64,000 nucleotides of DNA from Gordonia bronchialis DSM 43247 (GTDB taxonomy: Bacteria; Actinomycetota; Actinomycetes; Mycobacteriales; Mycobacteriaceae): assembly GCF_000024785.1 (NCBI RefSeq), contig NC_013441.1, forward strand, positions 4,960,001 through 5,024,000, in the 5' to 3' direction. Positions 17,227-25,766 of this stretch are shown here, piece by piece (the first letter of the stretch is position 1; every line of letters starts with the position of its first letter). Under the pieces are notes generated by a model. That model saw nothing but the letters and a program-made list of their open reading frames with translations. It did no database searches and was not told the origin of the DNA. A program made the translations under genes and the position numbers.

Positions 17227-18231
17227 ATGGACACCGCACCGCTCCTCGCCGAGCCGACGACACCTCGGCGGGTCCTAATCGTCGGCTATCCGGCCGCTGA
17301 ACTCCTCGACATCGCGTGTGTGGTATCGGCGCTGCAGATCGCGAACCATCTGCACGGCCGCGCGCTGTACCAACCGCGACTGGCCTCACCGGGCGGAAAC
17401 GCCATCCACACCGGCACCGGGTTGGTCGTGAATGCCGAGATCGCGCTCGAGCGAGTTCGCGGCCCCATCGACACCCTCGTGGTCAGCGGCGGTATCGGCT
17501 ACGTCGACGCCATGGCCGACGATCATCTCCTGGCCCACGTCGGACGCCTCGGGCGGTTGTCCCGTCGTGTCGCCTCGGTGTGCACCGGTGCCGGAATCCT
17601 CGCCGGCGCCGGACTCCTGGACAATAGGCGGGCGGCGACCCACTGGCGCCACGCCGCCTATCTGACCCGACGTTTCCCGGCCGTCACCTTTGACCCAGTG
17701 CCGATCTTCATCCGCGACGGAGACACCTACACGTCGGCCGGAGTCACCTCCGCCATCGACCTCACGCTGTCCTTCATCGAGGCCGACGCCGGTCCGGCAC
17801 TGGCTCGCGACGTCGCGCGGGACCTGGTCACCTACCTGCAGCGGCCCGGCAACCAGGCGCAGATGAGTGTGTTCACCACCGCGCCTGCACCCACCCACTC
17901 ACCGGTGCGCCACGTCATCGATCACATCACCGCCCACCTCGACGCGGATCTGTCCACCGCGATCCTCGCCCACCGGGCCGGCTTGAGCGAGCGACACCTC
18001 ACTCGAATGTTCAACGACGAGATCGGGCTCAGCCCAGGCAAATTCGTGCGACGCATCCGGGCGGAGTCGGCGGCCACCCTGCTCGTCGAAACCGACCTCA
18101 CCATCGCCGCGGTCGCCCGCCGCTGCGGTTTCGGCACCGCAGAGGCTCTGCGACAGTCGTTCATCGCCACCTATGGCGTCGCACCGTCGCGGTATCGCGC
18201 CACCCAGCAGATGCAGCGCAGTCCGGCCTGA
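17227..18231 (+). CDS. GlxA family transcriptional regulator (DJ-1/PfpI sensor plus AraC helix-turn-helix)
   Basis: A 334-residue regulator. The N-terminal DJ-1/PfpI domain (residues 15-195) has the elbow SVCTGAGILAGAGLL with a Cys at the nucleophile position. The C-terminal AraC domain has two helix-turn-helix units (STAILAHRAGLSERHLTRMF and TIAAVARRCGFGTAEALRQS). GlxA-type regulators control amino-acid, quaternary-amine or stress genes. The divergent membrane DJ-1 protein gene is the most likely target. ATG start. Confidence 0.87.
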   Translation: MDTAPLLAEPTTPRRVLIVGYPAAELLDIACVVSALQIANHLHGRALYQPRLASPGGNAIHTGTGLVVNAEIALERVRGPIDTLVVSGGIGYVDAMADDHLLAHVGRLGRLSRRVASVCTGAGILAGAGLLDNRRAATHWRHAAYLTRRFPAVTFDPVPIFIRDGDTYTSAGVTSAIDLTLSFIEADAGPALARDVARDLVTYLQRPGNQAQMSVFTTAPAPTHSPVRHVIDHITAHLDADLSTAILAHRAGLSERHLTRMFNDEIGLSPGKFVRRIRAESAATLLVETDLTIAAVARRCGFGTAEALRQSFIATYGVAPSRYRATQQMQRSPA

Positions 18232-18265
18232 GACCCCGGTCCGAGATCCTTGCGGTGCCTCGAGG

Positions 18266-19477
18266 TCAGAGTCCCGTCGAGTAGTAGAAGGCCCGGTAGG
18301 TGGTCAGCATGCCGGACAGCTTCGCGTCATAGATCAGCGTTCCGTGCGCACTGAACGCACTGATGTGCCCGGTGGTCCCCCAGCCGCCGAACACCGAACC
18401 GTCAGCGAGGGCTTGGGCATTGCCCATGGCCCAGGCGGTGAGCCGATCGGGAGACGTGACGCGGGACACCACCCGCACCCTCCCATGCTGCCAGTCCGGA
18501 CGCAGGGTGAGGATCGACGACGGCCCGCCGAGCACCGGGACCGAGGCGTTGTTGTCGAAGAGACGGATGGTCCCGTCGGGTCGCAGTTCCGCGTCATGCT
18601 GGTTGGCGAAGCGCGCGGCGTCGGGAACCCGAAGGCTCGAATGCACTCCCCCGATCGTCGCGCGCACGTTGCCGGTTCGTCCGTCGATCAGATACAGCGC
18701 CGAAGTGTTGCGCGACGAGATCAGGTAATTGCCCGCACCGTCGGGAAAGACGCTGTTGATGTGGAAGTAGTCGAGCCCCTCGCCGGGGATCGGCAGCGGG
18801 GTGGTGGTCGCGTCCACCGGCACGTGCCGTAGTGAGCTCCACCCGAATTGTGCTGCATCGGTGTCGATGTCGAGAATGTAGAAGCGCGAGTCGATGACCG
18901 GGACTCGGACCCCACGCACCACCGAGGTGGTGTGCACATAGCTGGTGACCGCCGCCCGGTGACCGTCGGGGAGGATCCGGAACTCGTGTAGGTCTCCCGA
19001 GGTTCCGGCCGGGGTGTGCAGCCGGCGCAGGACGCGAAAGTTCTTGTCGGCGATGATGTATGAGCCGGCACCGTGACCGGGCAGGCTGGCGCCCTGCCAC
19101 CAGGTGTGGACACGCTGCCCACGGTAGCGTGTCCACACCTGGTGGACACGCTGCCCACGGTAGGTCTGGATGGCGAATTTGCCCGCCTCCTGCCCGGTCG
19201 GCATCACCCGCCGCGCGAGGAGCTTTCCGTTCCACGCCCGGACCTGCAACTCGGCCGGCGCGAGGGCGTCGGGGTCGGCGGCGCGCGGTACTGCCGGATT
19301 GTTGCGGATGTCCGTCGGTGCGAGCAGGATCACCCCGCCCCGCTGTGGCATTCGGTCGACCAGCACCGTGTATGCCGCCGGCGGCGCGGCCGACGCGGGT
19401 CCGGATTGCCCGAAAAGAGCCGTTATCGCCAGTGCCAGAAGAACTCCCGGCACTACCATCCATCGTCTCGTTCTCAC
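18266..19477 (-). CDS. Secreted arylsulfotransferase (ASST)-family protein
   Basis: About 403 residues with an N-terminal signal segment (VVPGVLLALAITALFG, Ala-rich cleavage region). The repeated beta-propeller-like motifs of the family are present: DLHEFRILPDGHRAAVTSYV, FHINSVFPDGAGNYLISSR, ANQHDAELRPDGTIRLFDN and GNAQALADGSVFGGWG. The family includes aryl-sulfate sulfotransferases and many actinobacterial proteins of unknown activity. The GTG at 19477 has GGTGGAG upstream; a TTG at 19513 is an alternative. A 12-residue insertion (repeat of YRGQRVH) sits in one loop, created by a local DNA duplication listed separately. Confidence 0.75.
   Translation of the reverse strand: MRTRRWMVVPGVLLALAITALFGQSGPASAAPPAAYTVLVDRMPQRGGVILLAPTDIRNNPAVPRAADPDALAPAELQVRAWNGKLLARRVMPTGQEAGKFAIQTYRGQRVHQVWTRYRGQRVHTWWQGASLPGHGAGSYIIADKNFRVLRRLHTPAGTSGDLHEFRILPDGHRAAVTSYVHTTSVVRGVRVPVIDSRFYILDIDTDAAQFGWSSLRHVPVDATTTPLPIPGEGLDYFHINSVFPDGAGNYLISSRNTSALYLIDGRTGNVRATIGGVHSSLRVPDAARFANQHDAELRPDGTIRLFDNNASVPVLGGPSSILTLRPDWQHGRVRVVSRVTSPDRLTAWAMGNAQALADGSVFGGWGTTGHISAFSAHGTLIYDAKLSGMLTTYRAFYYSTGL
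19097..19163. repeat. Combined inverted and direct duplication inside the ASST gene
   Basis: Two 20-bp perfect inverted arms (19097-19116 and 19126-19145, 9-bp loop) overlap two 22-bp direct copies (19105-19126 and 19142-19163, offset about 36 bp). The 36-bp in-frame extra sequence contains an inverted copy then a direct copy of the same segment and adds 12 codons. This pattern is typical of replication template switching at a hairpin. Confidence 0.85.
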
Positions 19478-19527
19478 CTGCGTGAGTCTCCACCGGCGGC
19501 GGCGACCGGTCAATAGTTCGGTCGCGC

Positions 19528-20715
19528 GTGCGTGACCTCGTGCGGTGTCGCGCGGTGATCCGCTGCGGTGGTAGACACGATCGGGTGGACGGTGAGCCTT
19601 ATCTGTACGAGCGCAGCGGACGCCGGTACCCGATCGACGACTGGCGCTGGCGCGGCGATGACGGATCGCCGCTGTCGGTGAGCGCGATGACCGGGCCGAC
19701 GCCGGATCCGATCGATTCAGCCGAGCGGTCGCTGTGGCGGTACCGCGCGGCTCTTCCCGTCGACGCCGAGCACCGAATCAGTCTCGGCGAGGGTTGCACA
19801 CCGATGCCGGCACTCGACTGGCGTGGGCATCGGGTGCGCTTCAAGCTCGAATGGTTCAATCCCACCGGCAGTTTCAAGGATCGCGGGGTGTCGGTGATGA
19901 TCTCGCATCTGCAGTCCCAGGGTGTCACCCGGGTGCTGGAGGATTCGTCGGGCAATGGCGGCAGCGCCGTCGCCGGTTATGCGGCCGCCGCCGGGATGGA
20001 CGCGAAGATCCTGGTGCCGGCGGCGACGTCACCCGCCAAGATCCTGCAGGCGCGTGCCTACGGCGCGGAGATCGAGCTCGTCGGAGGTACCCGCGACGAC
20101 GTCGGCGACGAGGCCATCCGGCAGTCCGCGTTCATTCCGTATGCGAGTCACAACTGGCATCCGATGTTCATCCAGGGCACCAAGACCATCGGGTACGAGA
20201 TCTGGGAGGATCTCGGCTTCCGCGTACCCGACAACATCGTTCTGGTCGCCGGGGCCGGCAGCGTCGCGCTCGGTTGCGATCTGGCGGCGACCGAACTGCT
20301 GGCTACCGGGGCGATCGATCGTCGGCCGCGACTGTTCGTCGGACAGCCGGCGGATTGGGCCACCATCGCCGAGTTGGTCAACGGCGTCACCGGCCCCGAC
20401 GATGCGCAACGTCGACCCACCATCGCCGAAGGCGCTTCGATAGCCCGGCCGGTGCGTCTGCCAGAGGTGGCCGCGGCGATCACCCGGTCCGACGGTGGGG
20501 CCGTGGCCGTATCGGAGGACAGCATCCACGCGGCGGTCCGGGCGCTCGCCGGACGTGGGCTCTACGCCGAACCGACCAGCGCTGTTGCCGCCGCCGCACT
20601 CGACCACTTCATCGACACCGGCGACATCCGATCCGACCAGATCACCGTCGTCGTGCTCACCGGGAGCGGCCTGAAATCGCCGGCGCGGATGGGCGAGGTT
20701 GTCGGGGTGTCCTGA
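19528..20715 (+). CDS. PLP-dependent threonine-synthase-like enzyme
   Basis: A 395-residue fold-type II PLP enzyme. The cofactor lysine lies in FNPTGSFKDRG, the phosphate-binding/dipole loop is SSGNGGSAVAGYAAAAG, and the C-terminal LTGSGLKSP holds the pyridine-N contact. The arrangement is that of threonine synthase or its paralogs (phospho-homoserine to threonine, or a related beta-replacement/elimination). The short N-terminal zinc-ribbon-like CRAVIRCGG and the YLYERSGRRYPIDDW motif are as in threonine-synthase paralogs. It stands alone, away from hom/thrB, so a housekeeping ThrC role is not assured. GTG start. Confidence 0.82.
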   Translation: MRDLVRCRAVIRCGGRHDRVDGEPYLYERSGRRYPIDDWRWRGDDGSPLSVSAMTGPTPDPIDSAERSLWRYRAALPVDAEHRISLGEGCTPMPALDWRGHRVRFKLEWFNPTGSFKDRGVSVMISHLQSQGVTRVLEDSSGNGGSAVAGYAAAAGMDAKILVPAATSPAKILQARAYGAEIELVGGTRDDVGDEAIRQSAFIPYASHNWHPMFIQGTKTIGYEIWEDLGFRVPDNIVLVAGAGSVALGCDLAATELLATGAIDRRPRLFVGQPADWATIAELVNGVTGPDDAQRRPTIAEGASIARPVRLPEVAAAITRSDGGAVAVSEDSIHAAVRALAGRGLYAEPTSAVAAAALDHFIDTGDIRSDQITVVVLTGSGLKSPARMGEVVGVS

Positions 20716-20875
20716 CGCTGCGGTTTTACCGTGTCCAGCCCAGTTCTTTACTAACCCTTTATCTGTTGTGGCCCTTGTGGATCGAGAATGGCGCGGGCGC
20801 ACCAAAGCCGTTAGGTTCGGTAGCCGTTAACCCGGTCCAACCAGCACGCGCTTCACCTCTGCGCTCGCGTGCTTC

Positions 20876-21079
20876 ATGTGGCTGACCGAGCGGTTGTCGA
20901 CTGTGATCGTCGTTGCTGCACTCGTCGCGATGTCGAGCGTGATCCTTGCCCTGCGTGTCACCTTTCATCGCCAATTCGCCAGGCACGAACTGCTTTCGTC
21001 GCTCGTGATGGGATTGATCGCCGGCCCCATCGTCGCCGTGGTGATGGTCATCGTGGGGCTGAAGGCGTGGTCTGTGTGA
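20876..21079 (+). CDS. Small membrane protein, first of a coupled pair
   Basis: 67 residues with two hydrophobic helices (VIVVAALVAMSSVILAL and VMGLIAGPIVAVVMVIVG) separated by a basic loop. Its end overlaps the next start by 4 nt (GTGA), so the two are probably translated together. Pairwise it resembles the N-terminal half of the single protein at 21330-21851. No function is known. No ribosome site is evident upstream. Confidence 0.5.
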   Translation: MWLTERLSTVIVVAALVAMSSVILALRVTFHRQFARHELLSSLVMGLIAGPIVAVVMVIVGLKAWSV

Positions 21080-21288
21080 AAGACCGGATCACCGCAGCCC
21101 TCGGCGCCATTGTCGGTGCCGCATTCCTGATAGTTTTCGGGGTCCTCGGCCCGGAGTTGTGGACTCTCTATGTCTTCGTCGCTCTCAGCCTGACCATTTC
21201 ATCGCGTACCCGGCCCGTCAGCATTGGACTCTGGTCAGCATTCTTGGCTGCCGCCTCATTTCTTGCCGCAGGGCTTCCATTAGCGTGA
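21076..21288 (+). CDS. Small membrane protein, second of a coupled pair
   Basis: 70 residues with three hydrophobic segments, beginning at GTG 21076 inside the stop of the previous gene. It matches the C-terminal half of the protein at 21330-21851 (ELWTLYVFVALSL versus ILWALYVIIAIGV; SRTRPVSIGLWSAFLAAASF versus ARTRSFGIGFWTALLAVTAF). The pair and the following gene therefore look like a split and a fused version of one family. Role unknown. Confidence 0.55.
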   Translation: MKDRITAALGAIVGAAFLIVFGVLGPELWTLYVFVALSLTISSRTRPVSIGLWSAFLAAASFLAAGLPLA

Positions 21289-21329
21289 TGATCATCCACG
21301 CACACGGATCAATTTGGAGGTGACCGGTC

Positions 21330-21851
21330 ATTCGAAAAGGGGCCTCCAGTCCGACCACCCGCTCCAATTCCAGCACGGCCCTGGTCGTCGGCGCGGCAAC
21401 CAGCGTCAGCGGCGGATTCGCACTCGGTGTTGCAATCCACGGGACAGCTCATCAGATGATGAGCAGGCCGGCCGCCGCACTGGTCTTGCTCTGCGCGGCG
21501 GCATCCGTCGTACTGGTGCGTCTGCTGCTCAACAGTCGGTTGCACTGGCATGGGCGCTCGTCGTCGCTGATGATCGGGCTCGCCTGCGGCCTTGCTCTGG
21601 GCCGCTCCGTACGTATGGGCGGTGCCGGTCCTTCCGTGAAGCCACAGACTCAAGCCATCGCCGGAGCCGCGACCGGTTCGGCATTCCTGGTCGGTGGTCT
21701 GATCGCTCCGATCCTGTGGGCGCTCTACGTCATCATTGCGATCGGAGTGGTCCAGCGCGCACGGACCCGATCGTTCGGCATCGGCTTCTGGACAGCGCTG
21801 CTGGCAGTCACCGCGTTCGTCGCCGTGCGGATGCTGCTCGACCACGTCTAG
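21330..21851 (+). CDS. Membrane protein, fused paralog of the preceding pair, probable ATT start
   Basis: A protein of up to 173 residues with four to five hydrophobic segments. GGAGGTGA (21316-21323), an excellent Shine-Dalgarno, is followed 6 nt later by ATT (21330). The frame from there has coding character (STALVVGAATSVSGGFALGV) and continues through the ATGs at 21456/21459. An in-frame TGA just upstream rules out an earlier start. If ATT is not used, translation would begin at 21456 with 131 residues and no ribosome site. The remainder aligns with the two small proteins upstream. Confidence 0.6.
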   Translation: MRKGASSPTTRSNSSTALVVGAATSVSGGFALGVAIHGTAHQMMSRPAAALVLLCAAASVVLVRLLLNSRLHWHGRSSSLMIGLACGLALGRSVRMGGAGPSVKPQTQAIAGAATGSAFLVGGLIAPILWALYVIIAIGVVQRARTRSFGIGFWTALLAVTAFVAVRMLLDHV

Positions 21852-22026
21852 ATCCGCGTGCAGCCTACCGAGTTCACTCCTGTGGCCGTCACCTTTGCCC
21901 GCCCTGCCGAAACCCGCCCATCGGTCCCCCTCGCCGGGTCACAATGACCCTGCCGGGAGCGCCCGCACGAGGCGGCGACGCCCGGCAGGTCCGCTTTGAC
22001 GCGGACCGGACGAGAGTGATGCGAGG

Positions 22027-24288
22027 GTGATGACCGTGGCCGATCCAGTGGTGGTGTTGGCGGAAACCCGCACGTCGTGTGAGATGACTGCGGTGACCGA
22101 GTGGGCCGACAACGCTCATCCCGGCGCACCGGTGCAACGCCTCGACGACGTCGACCTCGACGGGCTCTCTGGGGAGACCATGCTCGTCCCGGTTCGTCCG
22201 GTTTGGCTGCCGGCGGTACGGCAGGGAGAGCGCCGGGTGACGCTCGGTGACCTGCTGGTGCTGTCCAACCCGCGACGACCGGCGGCGATCGCGCAGCCGC
22301 TGATCCGTGGCCGGCGCCCGGACAGCCTGCGGGTCGCGCAGGGCGAGCCCGCGACCGTCGATGAACTGCGCAGCCGCTACGAACGCGACATGGCCGAGGG
22401 CGAGTCCTTCGCCAAGTTCGTCGAGATGGCCGCCGCGCTCTCGGCCGACCGCGCGGAACGCCAGATCATCGGTGACCGCTACAAGGTGCCGCGTCTCGTC
22501 GCCGAGCAGATCAGCAGCTCGGCCCGCTTCAAGACCGGTGCGGCCAAACTCGCTGCCGATCTCGGTCGCCCCACCGATGCGGTGATCCGCGACGCCACCG
22601 ACAAGTTGTCGGACTTCGTCGCCACGCAGAGTCGCCTGATGAGCGACGTGTTCTCGGCGACGTTCAGTCGCCTGCACGAACGAGCCTGGAACGTGTCGGT
22701 CGACCTCGACACCCTCAACAATCTGCGGACTCTCAACAAGTCGACCGGGCTGATCTTTCTGCCGTCGCACCGCTCCTACGTGGACCCGCTGATCCTCGCC
22801 GAGGTGCTGCGCGCCCACGACTTCCCGCCGAATCTCGTGCTGGGCGGGAACAACCTCTCGTTCTGGCCGGTCGGCCCTATCGCCCGCCGGGCCGGCATGA
22901 TCTTCATCCGGCGCAAGTTCGGCTCCGACCCGGTCTACAAGTTCGCGATGCGCTCCTATCTGTCATTCATCGTGGAGAAGCGATTCAACCTCGAGTGGTA
23001 CATCGAGGGCGGCCGCAGCCGAACCGGCAAGCTGCGCAAGCCGAAACTCGGTCTGCTCCACTACGTCGTCGACGCCGTCACCCAACTCGACGAGGCCGAC
23101 GTCACCCTGGTCCCCACCTCCATCGTTTACGACCAGTTGCACGAGATCGGAGCGATCGCCGCCGAGGATGCCGGTGGCACCAAGAAGCCGGAGGGGGTGG
23201 GCTGGCTGCTGCGTTACGCCAAAGCCCAGCGCAGCTATCTCGGGGAGGCCAGGGTTCGCTTCGGGCAACCGTTCTCACTGCGCAATGCACTCGACGAGGC
23301 CGGTGAGGGTCCGGCCCAGGTGGAGAAGGTCGCATTCCGGGTGATGGACGAGATCAACTCGGCCACACCGATTTCCGCGACGTCACTAGCGGGCTTTGCG
23401 CTTCTGGGCGCACGGGACCGCGCCTACACGGAACCGGAGATCGAGGCCATCCTCGCCCCGCTGCTGGACTACATCGATCGTCGCAAACTCCCCGGACCCG
23501 ACCCCTCCATGTGCCGCGGCATCGGCCTGACGCAGACCCTGCGGGTACTCGCCGAGGCCGGGGTGGTGCGGTGCTTCGACGGCGGTACCGAGCCGGTCTG
23601 GTCCATCGCCCCGGACACGCACGCCGTCGCCGCCTACTACCGCAACGGCGCCATCCACCACTTCGTCAACCGCGCGATCGTGGAGATCGGGATGCTGGCC
23701 GTTGCGGAGGGCGACGTGGACGTTCCCGCCGAGACGCTGCTCGCCGCCTCTCAGAACGAGGCCCTCCGCATCCGGGACCTCCTCAAATTCGAGTTCTTCT
23801 TCCCGAGCAAGGACGAGTACTTCCACCGTCTGGGTGCCGAACTCGACCTCCTCGCACCGGACTGGCGAGAGGTCACCCCGACGCAGGAATGGACCTACGA
23901 CGTCCTGCACGGCCACACCGGTGGATTGCTCGCGCGGCGCACGCTGCAGCCGTTCTTCGACGCGCAACTGGTGGTCGCCACCCGACTGGTCCAGCTCGGT
24001 GTCATCTCCCGCGACAAGGATGACATCGTCGCCGACTGCCTGGGGCTGGGAAAACAGCTGGCGCTGCAAGGTATTGTGCGGAGCAAGGATTCGGTGTCGA
24101 AGGATCTGTACGACTCCGCCTACCAACTCGCCGACAACCGCGGCCTCCTCGACGGCTCGGGTACCGACGATCTGCGCGGTGCACGCCAGGCGTGGCTCGA
24201 CGAGGTCGAGGAGATGCGGGATCGACTGGGACGGATCGCCGCCATCGAGGAGATCCAGCCCGATGTGATCAACGGAGCACGACGATGA
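22027..24288 (+). CDS. plsB: Glycerol-3-phosphate 1-O-acyltransferase
   Basis: A 753-residue membrane-associated enzyme that transfers an acyl chain from acyl-CoA/ACP to sn-glycerol 3-phosphate, the first step of phospholipid and triacylglycerol synthesis. The acyltransferase motifs are complete: LPSHRSYVDPLIL (HX4D, block I), PIARRAGMIFIRR (block II), EWYIEGGRSRTGKLR (block III) and LVPTSIVYDQ (block IV). It is the first gene of a three-gene operon with ATGA overlaps. The order plsB-plsC-WS/DGAT matches the mycobacterial Rv2482c-Rv2484c cluster. GTG 22027 or ATG 22030 is the start. Confidence 0.92.
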   Translation: MMTVADPVVVLAETRTSCEMTAVTEWADNAHPGAPVQRLDDVDLDGLSGETMLVPVRPVWLPAVRQGERRVTLGDLLVLSNPRRPAAIAQPLIRGRRPDSLRVAQGEPATVDELRSRYERDMAEGESFAKFVEMAAALSADRAERQIIGDRYKVPRLVAEQISSSARFKTGAAKLAADLGRPTDAVIRDATDKLSDFVATQSRLMSDVFSATFSRLHERAWNVSVDLDTLNNLRTLNKSTGLIFLPSHRSYVDPLILAEVLRAHDFPPNLVLGGNNLSFWPVGPIARRAGMIFIRRKFGSDPVYKFAMRSYLSFIVEKRFNLEWYIEGGRSRTGKLRKPKLGLLHYVVDAVTQLDEADVTLVPTSIVYDQLHEIGAIAAEDAGGTKKPEGVGWLLRYAKAQRSYLGEARVRFGQPFSLRNALDEAGEGPAQVEKVAFRVMDEINSATPISATSLAGFALLGARDRAYTEPEIEAILAPLLDYIDRRKLPGPDPSMCRGIGLTQTLRVLAEAGVVRCFDGGTEPVWSIAPDTHAVAAYYRNGAIHHFVNRAIVEIGMLAVAEGDVDVPAETLLAASQNEALRIRDLLKFEFFFPSKDEYFHRLGAELDLLAPDWREVTPTQEWTYDVLHGHTGGLLARRTLQPFFDAQLVVATRLVQLGVISRDKDDIVADCLGLGKQLALQGIVRSKDSVSKDLYDSAYQLADNRGLLDGSGTDDLRGARQAWLDEVEEMRDRLGRIAAIEEIQPDVINGARR

Positions 24289-25766
24289 GCGCTTTCACCG
24301 ACCGTATGCGCGAGATCCGTTCGGCACCAACGGGTAAGAAGGTGGCGGCGTTCTTCGACTACGACGGCACCCTCATCGAGGGGTTCTCGGCGTCGGCGAT
24401 CATCCGGGCGCGAATGCGCAGCATGGAGTTCGGGCTCGGCGAACTCGCCGACTTCTTGTTCATCGGGCTGCGCGGGGTCGTGTCCGAACAGGATTACGCC
24501 GAGGTGCTCGAAGCCACCAAACCCACCTTCGCCGGCAAGACCTACGCCGAGTTGCTGAAGTTCGGCGACGAACTGTTCAAACACGAGACGGCGGCCAAAC
24601 TCCGACCGCAGATGTGGCAGATCCTGCGGGCCCATCGGGAGATGGGGCACATGATCGTGATCGCGTCGTCGGCCACGCGGTTCCAGATCGAGCCGATCGC
24701 CCGCGAGATCGAGGCCGATCATGCGCTCGCCACCGATGTCGAGGTGATCGACGGTGTGGTGACCGGCAACATCATCGGGCGACCGCTGTGGGGGCCGGGA
24801 AAGGCCGCTGCGGTACGGACTCTTGCGCGTGAACACGAGATCGACCTCGACGCGTCATTCGCCTACAGCGACGGCAACGAGGACATCCCCTATCTCGAGG
24901 CGGTGGGTCACCCGGCGGCGGTGTCGCCACGGCGCAACCTGCGTGCCGAGGCCGAAGCCCGTGGCTGGCCGATCATCGACATCCGCAACCCCACCTACAA
25001 CCGGGTCGGCATGCTGGCCCGCACGAGCGCCTTCTACGGCAGCTTCCTCACCTCTGCCGCAGTCGGTTTCGCCGGTGGTCTGCTCCGCGGCGACGCCGGC
25101 ACCCTCGTCGAAGCGCTACCCACCGGCAACGACGTGGGACTCTCGCTCGCCGGGGTGCACGTGCAGGTCCTCGACGGCGGCGAGTTCCTGACCTCGCACC
25201 GCCCCTGTGTGTTCGTGTTCAACCATCAGTCGAAACTCGATCTGCCGGTGATGATCCACCTGGTGCGTAACGACGCAACCGGCGTGGCCAAGCAGGAGGT
25301 CAAACACGTCCCCGTGCTGGGGCAGATCCTCGATGCGGCGGGCCTGGTGTTCATCGACCGGGCCGACGCCGGCAAGGCGATCGAGCAGTTGGCGCCGGCA
25401 GTCAAAGCCCTTCGCGACGACGGCATGTCGCTCGTCGTCGCACCCGAGGGGACCCGGTCGTCGACGCCCCGGGTCGGCCCGTTCAAGAAGGGTCCGTTCC
25501 ACATCGCCATGCAGGCCGGTGTGCCGGTGGTTCCTGTCGTCATACGCAACACCGGTGAATTGATGTGGCGCGGTTCGCAATTGATCAAGCCCGGGACCGT
25601 GGAGGTGCGGGTGCTGCCACCCGTCGACACCACCGACTGGCGCGCCGAGGACATCGGCGCACACGCCGAGGAGGTACGGCAGATGTTCATCACGGCGCTC
25701 GCCGACTGGCCGCTGGAATCATTCACCGATGCCGCGGCACCGAGCGGTGAGGGGGCACTGGGATGA
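24285..25766 (+). CDS. plsC: Bifunctional HAD phosphatase-like / 1-acylglycerol-3-phosphate acyltransferase
   Basis: 493 residues. The N-terminal HAD-IB domain has the nucleophile motif FFDYDGTLIEG, later IASSATRFQIEP and the acidic motif YSDGNEDIPYLE. The C-terminal LPLAT domain has FNHQSKLDLPVMI (HX4D) and VAPEGTRSSTPRVGPFKKG. In the related mycobacterial protein both domains are fused; the acyltransferase would make phosphatidic acid, and the HAD domain may dephosphorylate an intermediate. It starts at ATG 24285 within the plsB stop (ATGA). Both domains look intact. Confidence 0.9.
   Translation: MSAFTDRMREIRSAPTGKKVAAFFDYDGTLIEGFSASAIIRARMRSMEFGLGELADFLFIGLRGVVSEQDYAEVLEATKPTFAGKTYAELLKFGDELFKHETAAKLRPQMWQILRAHREMGHMIVIASSATRFQIEPIAREIEADHALATDVEVIDGVVTGNIIGRPLWGPGKAAAVRTLAREHEIDLDASFAYSDGNEDIPYLEAVGHPAAVSPRRNLRAEAEARGWPIIDIRNPTYNRVGMLARTSAFYGSFLTSAAVGFAGGLLRGDAGTLVEALPTGNDVGLSLAGVHVQVLDGGEFLTSHRPCVFVFNHQSKLDLPVMIHLVRNDATGVAKQEVKHVPVLGQILDAAGLVFIDRADAGKAIEQLAPAVKALRDDGMSLVVAPEGTRSSTPRVGPFKKGPFHIAMQAGVPVVPVVIRNTGELMWRGSQLIKPGTVEVRVLPPVDTTDWRAEDIGAHAEEVRQMFITALADWPLESFTDAAAPSGEGALG

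Noticed and set aside
19097..19145. Hairpin in the ASST gene as an attenuator or terminator
   Set aside because: It is in the coding sequence, preserves the frame and is explained by duplication.
21314..22030. 238-codon open frame beginning near the GGAGGTGA
   Set aside because: Arg/Gly-rich composition typical of a shadow frame, and it overlaps the membrane protein gene throughout.
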